Source: Dechloromonas sp.
GTDB taxonomy: Bacteria > Pseudomonadota > Gammaproteobacteria > Burkholderiales > Rhodocyclaceae
DNA length: 34,681 bases
Assembly: GCA_028689015.1 (NCBI GenBank)
Contig: JAQTXC010000029.1
Coordinates: 1-34,681, forward strand
Direction of reading: 5' to 3'
The notes under the pieces are model-generated. The model saw nothing but the letters and a program-made list of their open reading frames with translations. It was not told the origin of the DNA and ran no database searches. The position numbers and the translations under genes are program-made. Positions 1 to 8,423 of the stretch are shown here, piece after piece; positions within the stretch are counted from its first letter, which is position 1; every line of letters starts with the position of its first letter.

Positions 1-871
1 AAGCCGCCAGAACCGCCACGCGCTGCGCCGGCCAACGCAGGCAGGCGCCTGGCCAACGGCGCCACAAGCCGCCGGCCAGCCCCCCCAGCAAGCCGGCCAC
101 CATGGTGACGTGCAGGCCGGAAATACTCATCAAATGCGTCGTGCCGGTGCGATTGAAAACCGTCCATAAAGACTGGGGAATCGCCTTCTGGTCGCCAATG
201 GCCAGCGCCACCAACACCCCGGCATAAGGATGAGCGGCCGGGGGTAACAGTTGGGCGAAACGCTGACGTATCTGCCAGCGCCAGCGCTCAGCCTGCACAG
301 CCAAGGACCAGGGCGCATCGGTCAGCGCCTGCGCTGGCCGCGGCCGGACATAGCCGGTGGCGGCGATCCCCTGCTGAAACAGCCAGGCTTCGTAATCAAA
401 ACCACCTGGATTGGCCGTACCATGTGGCGGCTTGAGGCGCACCGTCAGCTGCCAGCGCTGCCCGGGCAGCAAAGGCGGCACCGGCTGCAGGCCGTGGTAC
501 CAGGCCAGCGCGAGCCGCTCCGGCACGCGGGCAGACGCGGTCAACACCGATTCGACAGCCATTTCGAAACGCCAGCCCCGGGAAAATGCTTGCGGCAAGC
601 TAACCACCTGGCCAATCAGTTCAATATCCTGCCCGGCCCAGGCGACGGGCAAAGCATCCTGCAAGCGCAGCTCCGCCCGCCAGGCAGCCCAACTCACCCC
701 CAGGCAGAAGGCCGCCAGCAAAATGCCGATACGACGCAGCGACCCGATGCGGGCCAAAGCCGTCAGCGCGAACAAGACAGCCGCCAGCCCACTCAGCCCG
801 GCCGGCGGCAAATCGGCCTGTTGCTGAACGAAAGCCACCCCGGCGGCAAAAAACAAAATCCCCAATCGCAT
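1..871 (-). CDS. comEC: ComEC/Rec2-type DNA uptake channel protein, N-terminal part (runs off left edge)
   Basis: About 290 residues of the N-terminus are visible on the minus strand; the gene continues beyond base 1. The product starts MRLGILFFAAGVAF, a hydrophobic first segment, followed by a soluble DUF4131-like region with typical phrases (ELIGQVVSLP, LALAWYHG, PGGFDYEAWLFQQGI). It then enters the Competence domain with the hallmark GTTHLMSISGLHVTMVAG. ComEC forms the inner-membrane channel that takes single-stranded DNA into the cytoplasm during transformation. Start: ATG at 871; an in-frame ATG six codons upstream (889) is an alternative. The gene is divergent from the DUF2062 gene with about 60 bases between them. 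The family assignment is firm from the SGLH motif; whether the complete gene is intact cannot be seen here. Confidence 0.88.
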   Translation of the reverse strand, partial: MRLGILFFAAGVAFVQQQADLPPAGLSGLAAVLFALTALARIGSLRRIGILLAAFCLGVSWAAWRAELRLQDALPVAWAGQDIELIGQVVSLPQAFSRGWRFEMAVESVLTASARVPERLALAWYHGLQPVPPLLPGQRWQLTVRLKPPHGTANPGGFDYEAWLFQQGIAATGYVRPRPAQALTDAPWSLAVQAERWRWQIRQRFAQLLPPAAHPYAGVLVALAIGDQKAIPQSLWTVFNRTGTTHLMSISGLHVTMVAGLLGGLAGGLWRRWPGACLRWPAQRVAVLAA

Positions 872-932
872 GCCAATATCATGACACATTCAGTCACACA
901 AGCGGCAGCGCGCTTTCTGGGATAATCAGGTG

Positions 933-1472
933 ATGCGCCGCCTGCTCCGCCAATATCTGCCTGATCGCGACACCATCCACCGCAACCCCTGGCTGCGGCC
1001 GTTTGAAAACTCCTTACTCCATCCCCGCCTGTGGCAACTGAACCGGCGCTCGGCGGCCGGTGCCGTCGCAGCCGGCCTGGTCTGTGGGCTAATTCCCGGC
1101 CCGCTGCAAATGCCCGGTGCCGCACTATGCGCCCTGCTGTTTCGGATCAACCTGCCGCTGGCGCTGGTCACCACGCTCTATACCAACCCCGTCACCATCG
1201 TGCCGCTTTACCTGCTGGCTTACCAACTGGGCCGCTGGCTGCTCGGCGAGCAAGGCGAGTTGCTCCTCCCCCCTGCTTTCGACGCAACGCAGTTCGTCGC
1301 CTGGACACAAGGCATGCAGGACTGGATGCTGGCCACCGCCCACCCCCTGGCCGTCGGCTTGCTGCTGCTCGCCACCGTCCTGGGTGTCATCGGATTCTTC
1401 ACGGTCCACATCGCCTGGCGACTGAATTTGCTGCGCCAGCAACGTCGCCGACGCAGCAGCCGATCGGCATAG
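933..1472 (+). CDS. DUF2062 domain small membrane protein
   Basis: A protein of about 179 residues with the DUF2062 pattern: an N-terminal amphipathic stretch, then hydrophobic segments at roughly residues 40-65 (AAGAVAAGLVCGLIPGPLQM), 70-105 (with the conserved TNPVTIVPLYLLAY) and 140-165. The C-terminus is very basic (RRRRSSRSA). The function of the family is unknown; it is an inner-membrane protein. ATG at 933 is used here; the preceding GTG at 930 is possible. A GATAAT at 921-926 lies so close to the start that a transcript from it would be almost leaderless. The last codons and the TAG stop lie inside the presumed 3' end of the group II intron relic, so the native C-terminus may have been different. 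Confidence 0.85.
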   Translation: MRRLLRQYLPDRDTIHRNPWLRPFENSLLHPRLWQLNRRSAAGAVAAGLVCGLIPGPLQMPGAALCALLFRINLPLALVTTLYTNPVTIVPLYLLAYQLGRWLLGEQGELLLPPAFDATQFVAWTQGMQDWMLATAHPLAVGLLLLATVLGVIGFFTVHIAWRLNLLRQQRRRRSSRSA

Positions 1473-1504
1473 GGGGCAGCCATTATAGGCTGCGCCCCTG
1501 CCAC

Positions 1505-1536
1505 ACCACCCGGCATGCGGGTCCGCACCGGGCGGT
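1505..1536 (-). other. Domain V-like hairpin of the group II intron relic
   Basis: On the minus strand this reads as a 9-bp lower stem (ACCGCCCGG with CCGGGTGGT), a 4-bp upper stem (TGCG/CGCA), a 4-nt loop (GACC) and a 2-nt bulge on the 3' side. This is the domain V layout of group II introns, including a CGC opposite GTG near the base as in class C. It is slightly shorter (32 nt) than the usual 34 and the loop is not GNRA, so it may be degenerate. Confidence 0.6.
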
Positions 1537-1637
1537 TCGAGAAATTGAGGTCATGAGAGCCGGGGCACCCTGAGTCGATCAAAGTGAGCAATGGTCAGTA
1601 CCGTATGCAGTAGTTTGGCAGCGTTCTGCCACCAACA

Positions 1638-2125
1638 GCCTCATCAGCGGTGCTGGCGGTATAAATTCGTTTCAGGTCGGCAGCCACTTCCGCCCGCATT
1701 TTCCAGGAGACGAAGTTCAGGCTGTTGCGCACCATATGGACGACACATAGCTGAACAGCAGCCTTCGGATAGACGGCCTCGATGGCCTCTGGAAATCCTT
1801 TGAGGCCATCGATGCAGGCAATGAAGATGTCCTGAATGCCCCGGTTACGTAACTCCGTGACGACCTGTAGCCAGAACTTGGCGCCTTCAGTTTGGGCAAT
1901 CCAGAGACCGAGAACTTCCTTCTCGCCGCTCATGTTGATGCCGATGGCCAGGAAGATGGCTTTAACACGCACACTGCCATCCCTGATTTTGACGTGGATG
2001 CAATCGAGATAAACGATGGGGTAGACCGCATCCAGCGGTCGCGCTTGCCAGGCTTTGACTTCGTCGATAACGGCATCGGTGACGGAGGAAATCAGTGTCG
2101 GCGAGACCTCGGTGCCATACATTTC
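1638..2125 (-). pseudogene. IS256-family transposase fragment (both ends missing)
   Basis: The minus-strand frame encodes an internal piece of an IS256-family (mutator-type) transposase of about 160 residues. It begins [19 protein letters not shown] and contains [16 protein letters not shown] with the first catalytic Asp, [20 protein letters not shown], the second Asp in [13 protein letters not shown], and VVHMVRNSL. It stops around YTASTADEA; the remaining frame ([13 protein letters not shown]) does not look like transposase. The N-terminal 130 or so residues and the C-terminal region with the third acidic residue (normally in the NAIES region) are absent, so it cannot be active. No terminal inverted repeats are evident. 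It lies in the same orientation as, and inside, the group II intron relic. Confidence 0.85.
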
Positions 2126-2238
2126 CACGCTTCCTCCCCACACTCGGTCGCCCTCATGCAGTTGCGCTTCACTTCGTTCGTCGTGATCAACTTACGGCGG
2201 GACTTACACCCGCAGGAGTGCGCCCATGCTGGGCGCAC

Positions 2239-2267
2239 AATAGAAAACGGCGACCCGCAGGTCGCCG
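2239..2267 (-). terminator. Intrinsic terminator of the chemoreceptor gene
   Basis: On the minus strand a perfect 8-bp stem CGGCGACC/GGTCGCCG with a TGCG loop is followed by TTTTCTATT. It lies 28 bases past the stop of the 2295-4310 gene. The group II intron relic starts at the very next base (2238). Confidence 0.85.
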
Positions 2268-2294
2268 ATACGGCCTCACCCATCCTTTAAATCA

Positions 2295-4310
2295 TCAGGT
2301 CCGGAAACGTGCGACCTGCGATGACAGGCCTTCGGCAATTTTGCGCAAATTGCCCGCCGTGCTGGCATTCCCCCGCACCGCACTGTTATTTTCTTCGGCC
2401 ATTTGGGCAATACGCTCGACGCCCTGGGCAATTTCGGTGCTGGCTTGCGCCTGCTCGCGCAAAGCCACACTGATTTCGGCGACAGCCTCAGCCGCCTGCC
2501 GCGACTTGACCTGCACCCGGCTGATCGCTTCACCGGCCCGGTTCGCCTCAACCACCCCCGCAGCAACCCGGCCGACCCCTTGCTTCATACTGCTGACTGC
2601 CGTCGCCGTACCGCTCTGAATGATGTCGATCATGCTGGAAATTTCCTGCGTCGACTTGGCTGTCCGCTCGGCCAGCTTGCGCACTTCGTCCGCCACGACG
2701 GCAAAGCCGCGTCCTGACTCACCGGCCCGTGCCGCCTCGATCGCCGCATTGAGCGCCAGTAGATTGGTCTGGTCAGCAATATCCTTGATCACGCCCACGA
2801 TGGCCGAAATCTGCCCGGAATGGTGGCCCAACGACTCCACCGCGCCGGCTGAATGATTGACCGTGTCAGCAATGGCCTGGATATCCCTCACCACCTGATT
2901 GACGATCTGCGCCCCTTCGCTCGCCACCTCGTCCGATTCGCGGGAAAAAGCCTGGGCATCCAGCGCATTGCGCGCCACATGGTCGATGCCCACCGTCATC
3001 TGCTCGACCGATGCCGCCATGCTGGACGCCGCATCGCTCTGCGCCTCGGAACCACTGGAAATCTGCTGGCTACTGGTGGCCAGGAGTTCGGACGAGGCAC
3101 GCAATTGCTGGACATCGCGCTGAATTTGACTGATCAAGTTCCGGAAAGCGCCTGCCATGTGGTCGAAATCATGACCCGCCTGCTGCAACTCATCCTGCCC
3201 CTGCATGCGGAAAGACGCCGACAGGTCGCCGCCGGCCAGACGATGCGCCGTTTCCGACAAGGCCGAAACACTGTTAATGACCGAGTAATACATGCCAAAC
3301 GCCAGGTAAAAGACCAACAGCGTGACGCCCAGGGCAAAGAAGGTGACGCCCAGCAACAATTGCCGCGCTTCGTGCATTCGTTCCTGCAACCGCGACTCGA
3401 AGGTTGGAATCAGCGTGTCGTACATCAAGGCATAGCCGGTATCGATGACCTGCGTCGTCAGGGCGAAGTAATCCTTGGGAACCGTATTGAACTGCTCGGA
3501 AAACAAGTCGTCCTCGATCAGCTTGAAAACACCCTTGACGCCCATGGAAAAGGCTTTGGTCGGGCCGTCGACCGCGGCAGCCACCCCTGCATCAAGACGG
3601 CCCACCTTGGCCAGATTGGCATTCAATTCGGTCAGCGTATGCGACATCCGGCCGAGCAGGACCGCAATATCGGCCCGTTTCTGCGCCGGCAGGCTGCGAC
3701 TGCTCAGCACCCCGGTGCCCTGCGCCCGGGTAATCCCCATCGGCTCCAGCATGGCCGGCAGCTTGGTCACCACGGTATCCATGAAGTAGTAGGTATCCAT
3801 GTAAGGATCAAGGGTCAGGCCACTGCTGTCGGCCACTTCCACCATGAAAGTCAGCGCATTGCCGACCATCGCAGTATGCCGCTGCAGATTTTCCTTGGCC
3901 GGCCACGTCAGACCGGACTGGGCAATCGCCGCCCATTCCGTCCGTATCGCCTGCCATTGTGCGGTGGCCTTCAAGGCGGGCGAGAGCACAGCCTCAGCCT
4001 CGGCCAGGGCGGCCGCCACCGCCTTTTCCTTGACGGCGCGCGGCTCGCGCATCTGCTCATTGCCATTAAGAATGCCCGACGACAAACCCCGGTGTTGCTG
4101 CATGAACTGGACCATGCGATTGACTGGCTTGAGCATCTGCAGCCCGGCCAATTCGCCCTCAGCAGCCACATAGTCCCGATTCAAGGACTGATAGACCGTG
4201 GCTTGCAGGACGATCATGACCGCCAGCATGCCCAGACCCAGCAACAGAAATTTGCGTGGATAACGCAGACGATCCATCAAGGCAATGGCCGGTGCAAACA
4301 GTGCCTGCAT
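2295..4310 (-). CDS. Methyl-accepting chemotaxis protein with NIT-like sensor domain
   Basis: A 671-residue membrane chemoreceptor. From the N-terminus: TM1 at about residues 20-41 ([17 protein letters not shown]); a periplasmic domain of about 270 residues starting with [10 protein letters not shown], the QxHRG signature of nitrate/nitrite-sensing (NIT) type domains; TM2 at about 320-345; a HAMP segment ([10 protein letters not shown]); and a complete signalling hairpin with tip [20 protein letters not shown] and [18 protein letters not shown]. It would pass ligand binding to CheA/CheW. ATG at 4310 is chosen because GGGGGAG stands 6 bases upstream; an upstream in-frame TTG (4325) is less likely. 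It begins 24 bases after lolD on the same strand, so read-through from lolCD is possible. The ligand is not provable from sequence; nitrate/nitrite would suit the nearby denitrification genes. Confidence 0.92.
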   Translation of the reverse strand: MQALFAPAIALMDRLRYPRKFLLLGLGMLAVMIVLQATVYQSLNRDYVAAEGELAGLQMLKPVNRMVQFMQQHRGLSSGILNGNEQMREPRAVKEKAVAAALAEAEAVLSPALKATAQWQAIRTEWAAIAQSGLTWPAKENLQRHTAMVGNALTFMVEVADSSGLTLDPYMDTYYFMDTVVTKLPAMLEPMGITRAQGTGVLSSRSLPAQKRADIAVLLGRMSHTLTELNANLAKVGRLDAGVAAAVDGPTKAFSMGVKGVFKLIEDDLFSEQFNTVPKDYFALTTQVIDTGYALMYDTLIPTFESRLQERMHEARQLLLGVTFFALGVTLLVFYLAFGMYYSVINSVSALSETAHRLAGGDLSASFRMQGQDELQQAGHDFDHMAGAFRNLISQIQRDVQQLRASSELLATSSQQISSGSEAQSDAASSMAASVEQMTVGIDHVARNALDAQAFSRESDEVASEGAQIVNQVVRDIQAIADTVNHSAGAVESLGHHSGQISAIVGVIKDIADQTNLLALNAAIEAARAGESGRGFAVVADEVRKLAERTAKSTQEISSMIDIIQSGTATAVSSMKQGVGRVAAGVVEANRAGEAISRVQVKSRQAAEAVAEISVALREQAQASTEIAQGVERIAQMAEENNSAVRGNASTAGNLRKIAEGLSSQVARFRT

Positions 4311-4334
4311 GATCAACTCCCCCAAAACTGATTT

Positions 4335-5036
4335 TTATGAATTGGCCGAAGCCAAAGTAGCGGTCACAAACTGACCATTATCCAGGTACAACACCCGATC
4401 AGCGCGCGCCGCCAAACGCAGGTCATGGGTCACCATGATCAGGCTTGCCGACTGCTGGCGGACGCAATCCATCAGCAATTCGAAGACTCGCGCCGCCGTC
4501 TGACCATCGAGATTGCCGGTTGGTTCATCGGCCAGCAAACAGGATGGCTTGCTGACCAGCGCCCGAGCAATCGCCGCCCGCTGCCGCTCACCACCGGATA
4601 GCTCACCGGGCCGATGTTCAAGACGATGCCCCAGGCCCACCGCGTCGAGCATGGCTGCCGCCTGGGCCAGCGCCTCGGCCCGCGGCAGCCGACGGATCAG
4701 CAAGGGCATGGCGACATTTTCCAGCGCCGAGAACTCGGCCAGCAGATGGTGAAATTGATAAACGAAACCGAGATGGCGGTTGCGCCAGTCGCCACGGTCA
4801 ACCTCGCCCATTGACGAAAAATCGCGCCCCAGAAGGCTGACCTGGCCAGCACTCGGTGCGTCCAGGCCGCCGAGCAAATGCAGCAGCGTGCTCTTGCCCG
4901 AGCCGGAGGCGCCGACGATGGCCAGCGTCTGGCCCGGCATGACCGTCAGGTCGATGCCATTGAGCACCGGCACCTCCAGCCCGCCACCACGAAACACTTT
5001 GCTCAGGCTACAAGCCTGCAGGATCGGCTCACTCAT
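4335..5036 (-). CDS. lolD: Lipoprotein-releasing system ATP-binding protein LolD
   Basis: A 233-residue ABC ATPase. Visible motifs: Walker [11 protein letters not shown]-loop VYQFHHLL, signature LSGGERQR, Walker [13 protein letters not shown] and the switch His in [25 protein letters not shown] is typical of LolD. With the LolC/E membrane subunit it extracts lipoproteins from the inner membrane and hands them to LolA. The ATG at 5036 lies inside the last codons of lolC (ATGAGTGA, 8-base overlap), which indicates translational coupling. A longer reading frame upstream of this ATG exists but would run through the lolC coding sequence, so it is not used. Confidence 0.95.
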   Translation of the reverse strand: MSEPILQACSLSKVFRGGGLEVPVLNGIDLTVMPGQTLAIVGASGSGKSTLLHLLGGLDAPSAGQVSLLGRDFSSMGEVDRGDWRNRHLGFVYQFHHLLAEFSALENVAMPLLIRRLPRAEALAQAAAMLDAVGLGHRLEHRPGELSGGERQRAAIARALVSKPSCLLADEPTGNLDGQTAARVFELLMDCVRQQSASLIMVTHDLRLAARADRVLYLDNGQFVTATLASANS

Positions 5037-6276
5037 AGCGCAACGCCTCCGCCGGATTGACCCGAGACGCGCGCCAACTCGGGTAAATGGTCGCCAGCAG
5101 GGCCAACACGAAGGCAATCAGCGTCACCCCCCAGACATCACCCCATTGCAGGTCAGACGGCAGGTCGGAGATGTAATACACCTCCTTGGACAGGAACTGG
5201 ACGCCGAACAGGTTCTGGATGGCCGGTACGACCACGTCGACATTCAGGGCCAGCGCCACCCCGCCAACCACCCCGAGGCCAAGGCCGATGAAACCGACCA
5301 GCGCCCCCTGGATGATGAAAATGGCCATGATCGAACGCGGCCGCGCGCCCAGCGTGCGCAGGATGGCGATATCGGCCTGTTTGTCGGTCACCGCCATGAC
5401 CAGCGTCGATACCAGGTTGAAGGCAGCAACCGCGACAATCAGCGACAGGATGATGAACATCATGTTCTTCTCGATCTGAACGGCACGGAAGAAATTGGCA
5501 TGGCTCTTCGTCCAGTCGTGCAGATAGGCATCGGCATTGATGTACCGCACCAGTTCGCGGGCAATGCGCGGTGCCTGGAACAGGTCATCCACTTTCAGTC
5601 GCACGCCACTGACCCGTTCGCCCATCTGGTACAGCGTCTGCGCATCCTGCAGGTGAATCAGCGCCAGCCCCGCGTCGTACTCATACATGCCGACCTCGAA
5701 AATCCCCACCACCCGGAACGACTTGAGGCGTGGCATCACGCCGGCCGGCGTCACCGTGCCCTGCGGCGCGATCAGGGTCAGTTTGTCGCCGGTGAATACC
5801 CGTAGCGAGCGCGCCAGATCGGCCCCCAGCACCACCCCGAATTCACCCGGCCGCAAATCATCCAGGCTGCCACTCCTGATCGTCTGGCGAAAATCGGCCA
5901 CCTTGTCCTCCTGATCCGGCAGGATGCCGCGCACCAGCGTGCCCTTGACCCCACCATCCACCGAGAACATGCCCTGCGACTGGACGAAGGGGGCCGTCGC
6001 CCGCACCTCGGGATGCTGCATCGCTTGCTGTGCCAAAGCTGGCCAGTCGGACAACTCCCCGTTGATGCCGGTGATCTGGATATGCGAGGCAACGCCGAGG
6101 ATACGGGTCCGTAATTCCTTCTGAAAACCGTTCATTACCGACAGCACGACGATCAGCGCCGCCACGCCCAGCCCGATCCCGAGCATCGAAATCAGCGATA
6201 TGAAGGAAATGAAGTGATTGCGCCGCTTGGCCCGCGTATAGCGCAAACCGATCAGCAACTCGTAGGGCAAGGCCAT
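5029..6276 (-). CDS. lolC: Lipoprotein-releasing system transmembrane protein LolC/LolE
   Basis: A 415-residue protein with the LolC/E topology. An N-terminal start [20 protein letters not shown] is followed by TM1 ([20 protein letters not shown], about 28-50). A large periplasmic MacB-like domain follows, then three C-terminal membrane segments in an FtsX domain (about 270-300, 315-345, 375-400). The end [12 protein letters not shown] is characteristic. It forms the membrane part of the LolCDE lipoprotein exporter. Only one such gene stands beside lolD, as in many betaproteobacteria where a single LolC/E-type protein may act as a homodimer; whether to call it LolC or LolE is arbitrary. ATG at 6276 is the natural start. 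Confidence 0.93.
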   Translation of the reverse strand: MALPYELLIGLRYTRAKRRNHFISFISLISMLGIGLGVAALIVVLSVMNGFQKELRTRILGVASHIQITGINGELSDWPALAQQAMQHPEVRATAPFVQSQGMFSVDGGVKGTLVRGILPDQEDKVADFRQTIRSGSLDDLRPGEFGVVLGADLARSLRVFTGDKLTLIAPQGTVTPAGVMPRLKSFRVVGIFEVGMYEYDAGLALIHLQDAQTLYQMGERVSGVRLKVDDLFQAPRIARELVRYINADAYLHDWTKSHANFFRAVQIEKNMMFIILSLIVAVAAFNLVSTLVMAVTDKQADIAILRTLGARPRSIMAIFIIQGALVGFIGLGLGVVGGVALALNVDVVVPAIQNLFGVQFLSKEVYYISDLPSDLQWGDVWGVTLIAFVLALLATIYPSWRASRVNPAEALRYE

Positions 6277-6372
6277 GCGGGACGGGTCAAATTTGGAAAG
6301 GCGCTATGGTACACGGACTTGCCCTGGACGCTGCACCAAGCCTCCCTGAATTCGCCAACGCCCCCCTCACCC

Positions 6373-6401
6373 TTGCCAAGCACATAAAAAATAGCTATAA
6401 T
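6373..6401 (+). promoter_or_regulatory. Sigma70-type promoter for the NAGGN operon
   Basis: TTGCCA (6373-6378) and a perfect TATAAT (6396-6401) are separated by exactly 17 bases, within a locally AT-rich stretch. Transcription would start near 6408, about 230 bases before the first gene of the osmolyte trio. This is the strongest promoter match I found in the window. Confidence 0.75.
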
Positions 6402-6463
6402 AATCATCCTTTTAACCCTTGCGTGCATTTTTGGTGCCATTCGGTATCGACGCCCAGCAAGCC

Positions 6464-6515
6464 TGACCGCAACACTCGGTCAGCGGCGCGACACCCCCGC
6501 AACCGCCCTGGTTGC
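6464..6515 (+). promoter_or_regulatory. Two hairpins in the 5' leader of the NAGGN operon
   Basis: The roughly 230-nt leader (about 6408-6637) contains no convincing reading frame. It contains two short inverted repeats: TGACCG/CGGTCA (6464-6469 with 6477-6482) and GCAACC/GGTTGC (6499-6504 with 6510-6515). Neither is followed by a U-tract, so they are not plain terminators. They match no riboswitch I know; a regulatory role is only a possibility. Confidence 0.35.
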
Positions 6516-6637
6516 ACCGCTTTCTCCGGCCCAGCACGTGTTGTCTCCTTCGCCTGGATCATCGCGGTCAACGACCGTGCATGGCATTTTTCGCTCAGAA
6601 AACCCGGACGAGGCACGAACACCAAGGAGGAATGCCT

Positions 6638-8413
6638 ATGTGCGGCATTGCCGGCGAAATTCGCTTCGACGACCAGACAGTCGACCCATCCACCCTGGCC
6701 GCCATGACCGACCAACAGATCCGACGTGGCCCGGACAGCAGCGGCCTGTGGCTGAGTCCGAACCGCGGCTTCGGTCATCGCCGACTAAAAATCATGGACT
6801 TGTCGGATGCGGCGCAGCAGCCGATGGTCGACCCGGCGCTCGGCCTGGGCATCGTCTTTAACGGGGCCATATACAACCACAATGAACTGCGCCGGGAACT
6901 GGAAGGCCTGGGCTACTGTTTTTACTCACAGGGCGATACGGAAGTCCTGCTCAAGGCCTATCACGCCTGGGGCAGCGATTTCGTCAAACGCCTCAACGGC
7001 ATGTTCGCCTTCGCCCTGTGGGAACGCGACACAGGCCGCGTCCTGCTTGGTCGCGACCGGCTGGGCGTCAAGCCCTTGTATTACGCCGAAGTGCCAGGTG
7101 GTTTTCGCTTTGCCTCGACCCTGCCGGCCCTGCTGGCGGGCGGCGGCATCGACACGCAGATCGACCCGGTAGCGCTCAATTACTACCTGTCCTTCCATGC
7201 CGTGGTACCGGCACCGCATACCCTGCTGGCCGGCGTGCGCAAATTGCCGCCCGCCACCTTGCTGCAGATCGACGCCAACGGCCGGCGCGACGAACACGTT
7301 TATTGGTCGCTCGATTACCGCCGCACCAGCAACGATGAAAACCGCAGCTTTGACGACTGGCGCGACATTCTGCTCGACAGCCTGCGCAACGCCGTCAAAC
7401 GTCGCCTGGTCGCCGACGTGCCGGTCGGCGCCCTGTTGTCGGGGGGCGTCGACTCCAGTCTGATCGTCGGCCTGATGGTCGAAGCCGGAGTCAGCAATTT
7501 GCGGACCTATAACGTCGGCTTCGAGGATGTCGGCGAAGAAAAGGGAAATGAATTCGAATACGCTGACCTGGTCGCCCAGCGCTTTGCGACGACACACGAA
7601 CGCATCTTCGTTCCGGAAGCACAACTGCTCGACCGCCTGCCGGAAGCCATCGCCGCGATGAGCGAACCGATGGTCAGCCACGACTGCATCGGTTTTTATC
7701 TACTCTCGGAAGCCGTTTCGCGGCACAGCAAGGTGGTGCAAAGCGGCCAGGGCGCCGACGAAGTGTTCGGCGGCTATCATTGGTACCCCAAGCTGGCCGG
7801 CAGCACCAACCCGGTAGGCGATTATCTGAACGCCTTCCGCGACCGCCATTTCGATGAATATCGCCAGATAGTCAATCCGCCCTATCTGAGCGAGGACATG
7901 TCCGGCCTCTTTGTCGCCGGCCAGTTCGTCGCCCCCGGCGCCAGCGACCCGGTCGACAAAGCGCTGCGCCTTGACACCACCATCATGCTGGTCGACGACC
8001 CGGTCAAGCGAGTGGACAACATGACCATGGCCTTTGGCCTGGAAGCCCGGGTCCCTTTTCTCGATCACGAACTAGTTGAGTTGGCCGCCCGCATCCCGGC
8101 ACGCCACAAACTGGCCGGCGGCGGCAAGGGCATTCTCAAAGAAGCAGCCCGCCAGATAATTCCATCAGCCGTCATCGACCGGCCCAAAGGCTACTTCCCG
8201 GTGCCGGGGCTGAAGTACCTCAAGGGCAACACCCTGGCCATGGTCAAGGACGCCTTGCACAGCCAGGCCGCCCGCCAGCGTGGCCTGTTCAACCCGACCT
8301 ATGTCGACCGCCTGCTGGCCGACCCGACGGGACAACTGACGCCGCTGAACGGCTCGAAACTGTGGCAACTGGGCCTGCTGGAAATCTGGCTGCAAACCCA
8401 GTTGACCGCGTAA
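6638..8413 (+). CDS. asnO: N-acetylglutaminylglutamine amidotransferase (asparagine synthase family)
   Basis: A 591-residue class II glutamine amidotransferase/asparagine synthetase homologue. After removal of Met the catalytic Cys is N-terminal (MCGIAGEIRF). Further glutaminase motifs are RGPDSSG, VFNGAIYNHNELR and SQGDTEVLL. The synthetase half has the PP-loop LLSGGVDSS (about residue 267), GQGADEVFGGYHWYP and FGLEARVPFLD. With the two following genes it forms the conserved trio that makes the dipeptide osmolyte N-acetylglutaminylglutamine amide; this enzyme would amidate the C-terminus. The start at 6638 is chosen because the Cys must follow Met and a perfect AGGAGG-type site (AAGGAGG, 6624-6630) precedes it; the frame is open further upstream, but that extension would bury the Cys. 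Confidence 0.93.
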   Translation: MCGIAGEIRFDDQTVDPSTLAAMTDQQIRRGPDSSGLWLSPNRGFGHRRLKIMDLSDAAQQPMVDPALGLGIVFNGAIYNHNELRRELEGLGYCFYSQGDTEVLLKAYHAWGSDFVKRLNGMFAFALWERDTGRVLLGRDRLGVKPLYYAEVPGGFRFASTLPALLAGGGIDTQIDPVALNYYLSFHAVVPAPHTLLAGVRKLPPATLLQIDANGRRDEHVYWSLDYRRTSNDENRSFDDWRDILLDSLRNAVKRRLVADVPVGALLSGGVDSSLIVGLMVEAGVSNLRTYNVGFEDVGEEKGNEFEYADLVAQRFATTHERIFVPEAQLLDRLPEAIAAMSEPMVSHDCIGFYLLSEAVSRHSKVVQSGQGADEVFGGYHWYPKLAGSTNPVGDYLNAFRDRHFDEYRQIVNPPYLSEDMSGLFVAGQFVAPGASDPVDKALRLDTTIMLVDDPVKRVDNMTMAFGLEARVPFLDHELVELAARIPARHKLAGGGKGILKEAARQIIPSAVIDRPKGYFPVPGLKYLKGNTLAMVKDALHSQAARQRGLFNPTYVDRLLADPTGQLTPLNGSKLWQLGLLEIWLQTQLTA

Positions 8414-8423
8414 GGAGCAAGCC

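Larger units (their letters stand above)
1463..2238 (-). mobile_element. Group II intron relic (5' and 3' ends preserved, interior lost)
   Basis: Read on the minus strand, the element begins at 2238 with GTGCGCCCAGCATGGGCGCA, the start I know from bacterial group II introns. It forms an 8-bp hairpin (2218-2238) and is followed by GCGGGTGTAAGTCCCGC (hairpin 2197-2213), AACTGCATGAGGGCGACC and GTGTGGGGAGGAAGC, which match the usual domain I beginning. The other end has a domain V-like hairpin (1505-1536), a domain VI-like hairpin (about 1471-1500) and the terminal ...CTATGCCGAT at 1463. Total length is about 776 nt, far too short for a full intron with its reverse transcriptase, and no RT/maturase reading frame is present. 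The middle (about 1638-2125) is IS256 transposase sequence. It follows directly after the U-tract of an intrinsic terminator, the target preference of class C introns. The ends are recognised from memory of related introns, not from an alignment. Confidence 0.7.

Noticed and set aside
251..925. Long plus-strand frame of 224 codons opposite comEC
   Set aside because: It is the antisense shadow of the comEC coding sequence, rich in Gln/Arg/Pro with no family features.
1531..1545. GGTTCGAGA on the plus strand resembles a tRNA T-loop
   Set aside because: No acceptor, anticodon or D arm can be built around it; it is part of the intron domain V region on the other strand.
2853..4331. 492-codon plus-strand open frame opposite the chemoreceptor gene
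   Set aside because: High-GC antisense shadow; composition rich in His/Arg/Gln and no recognisable domain, while the minus strand has a complete receptor.
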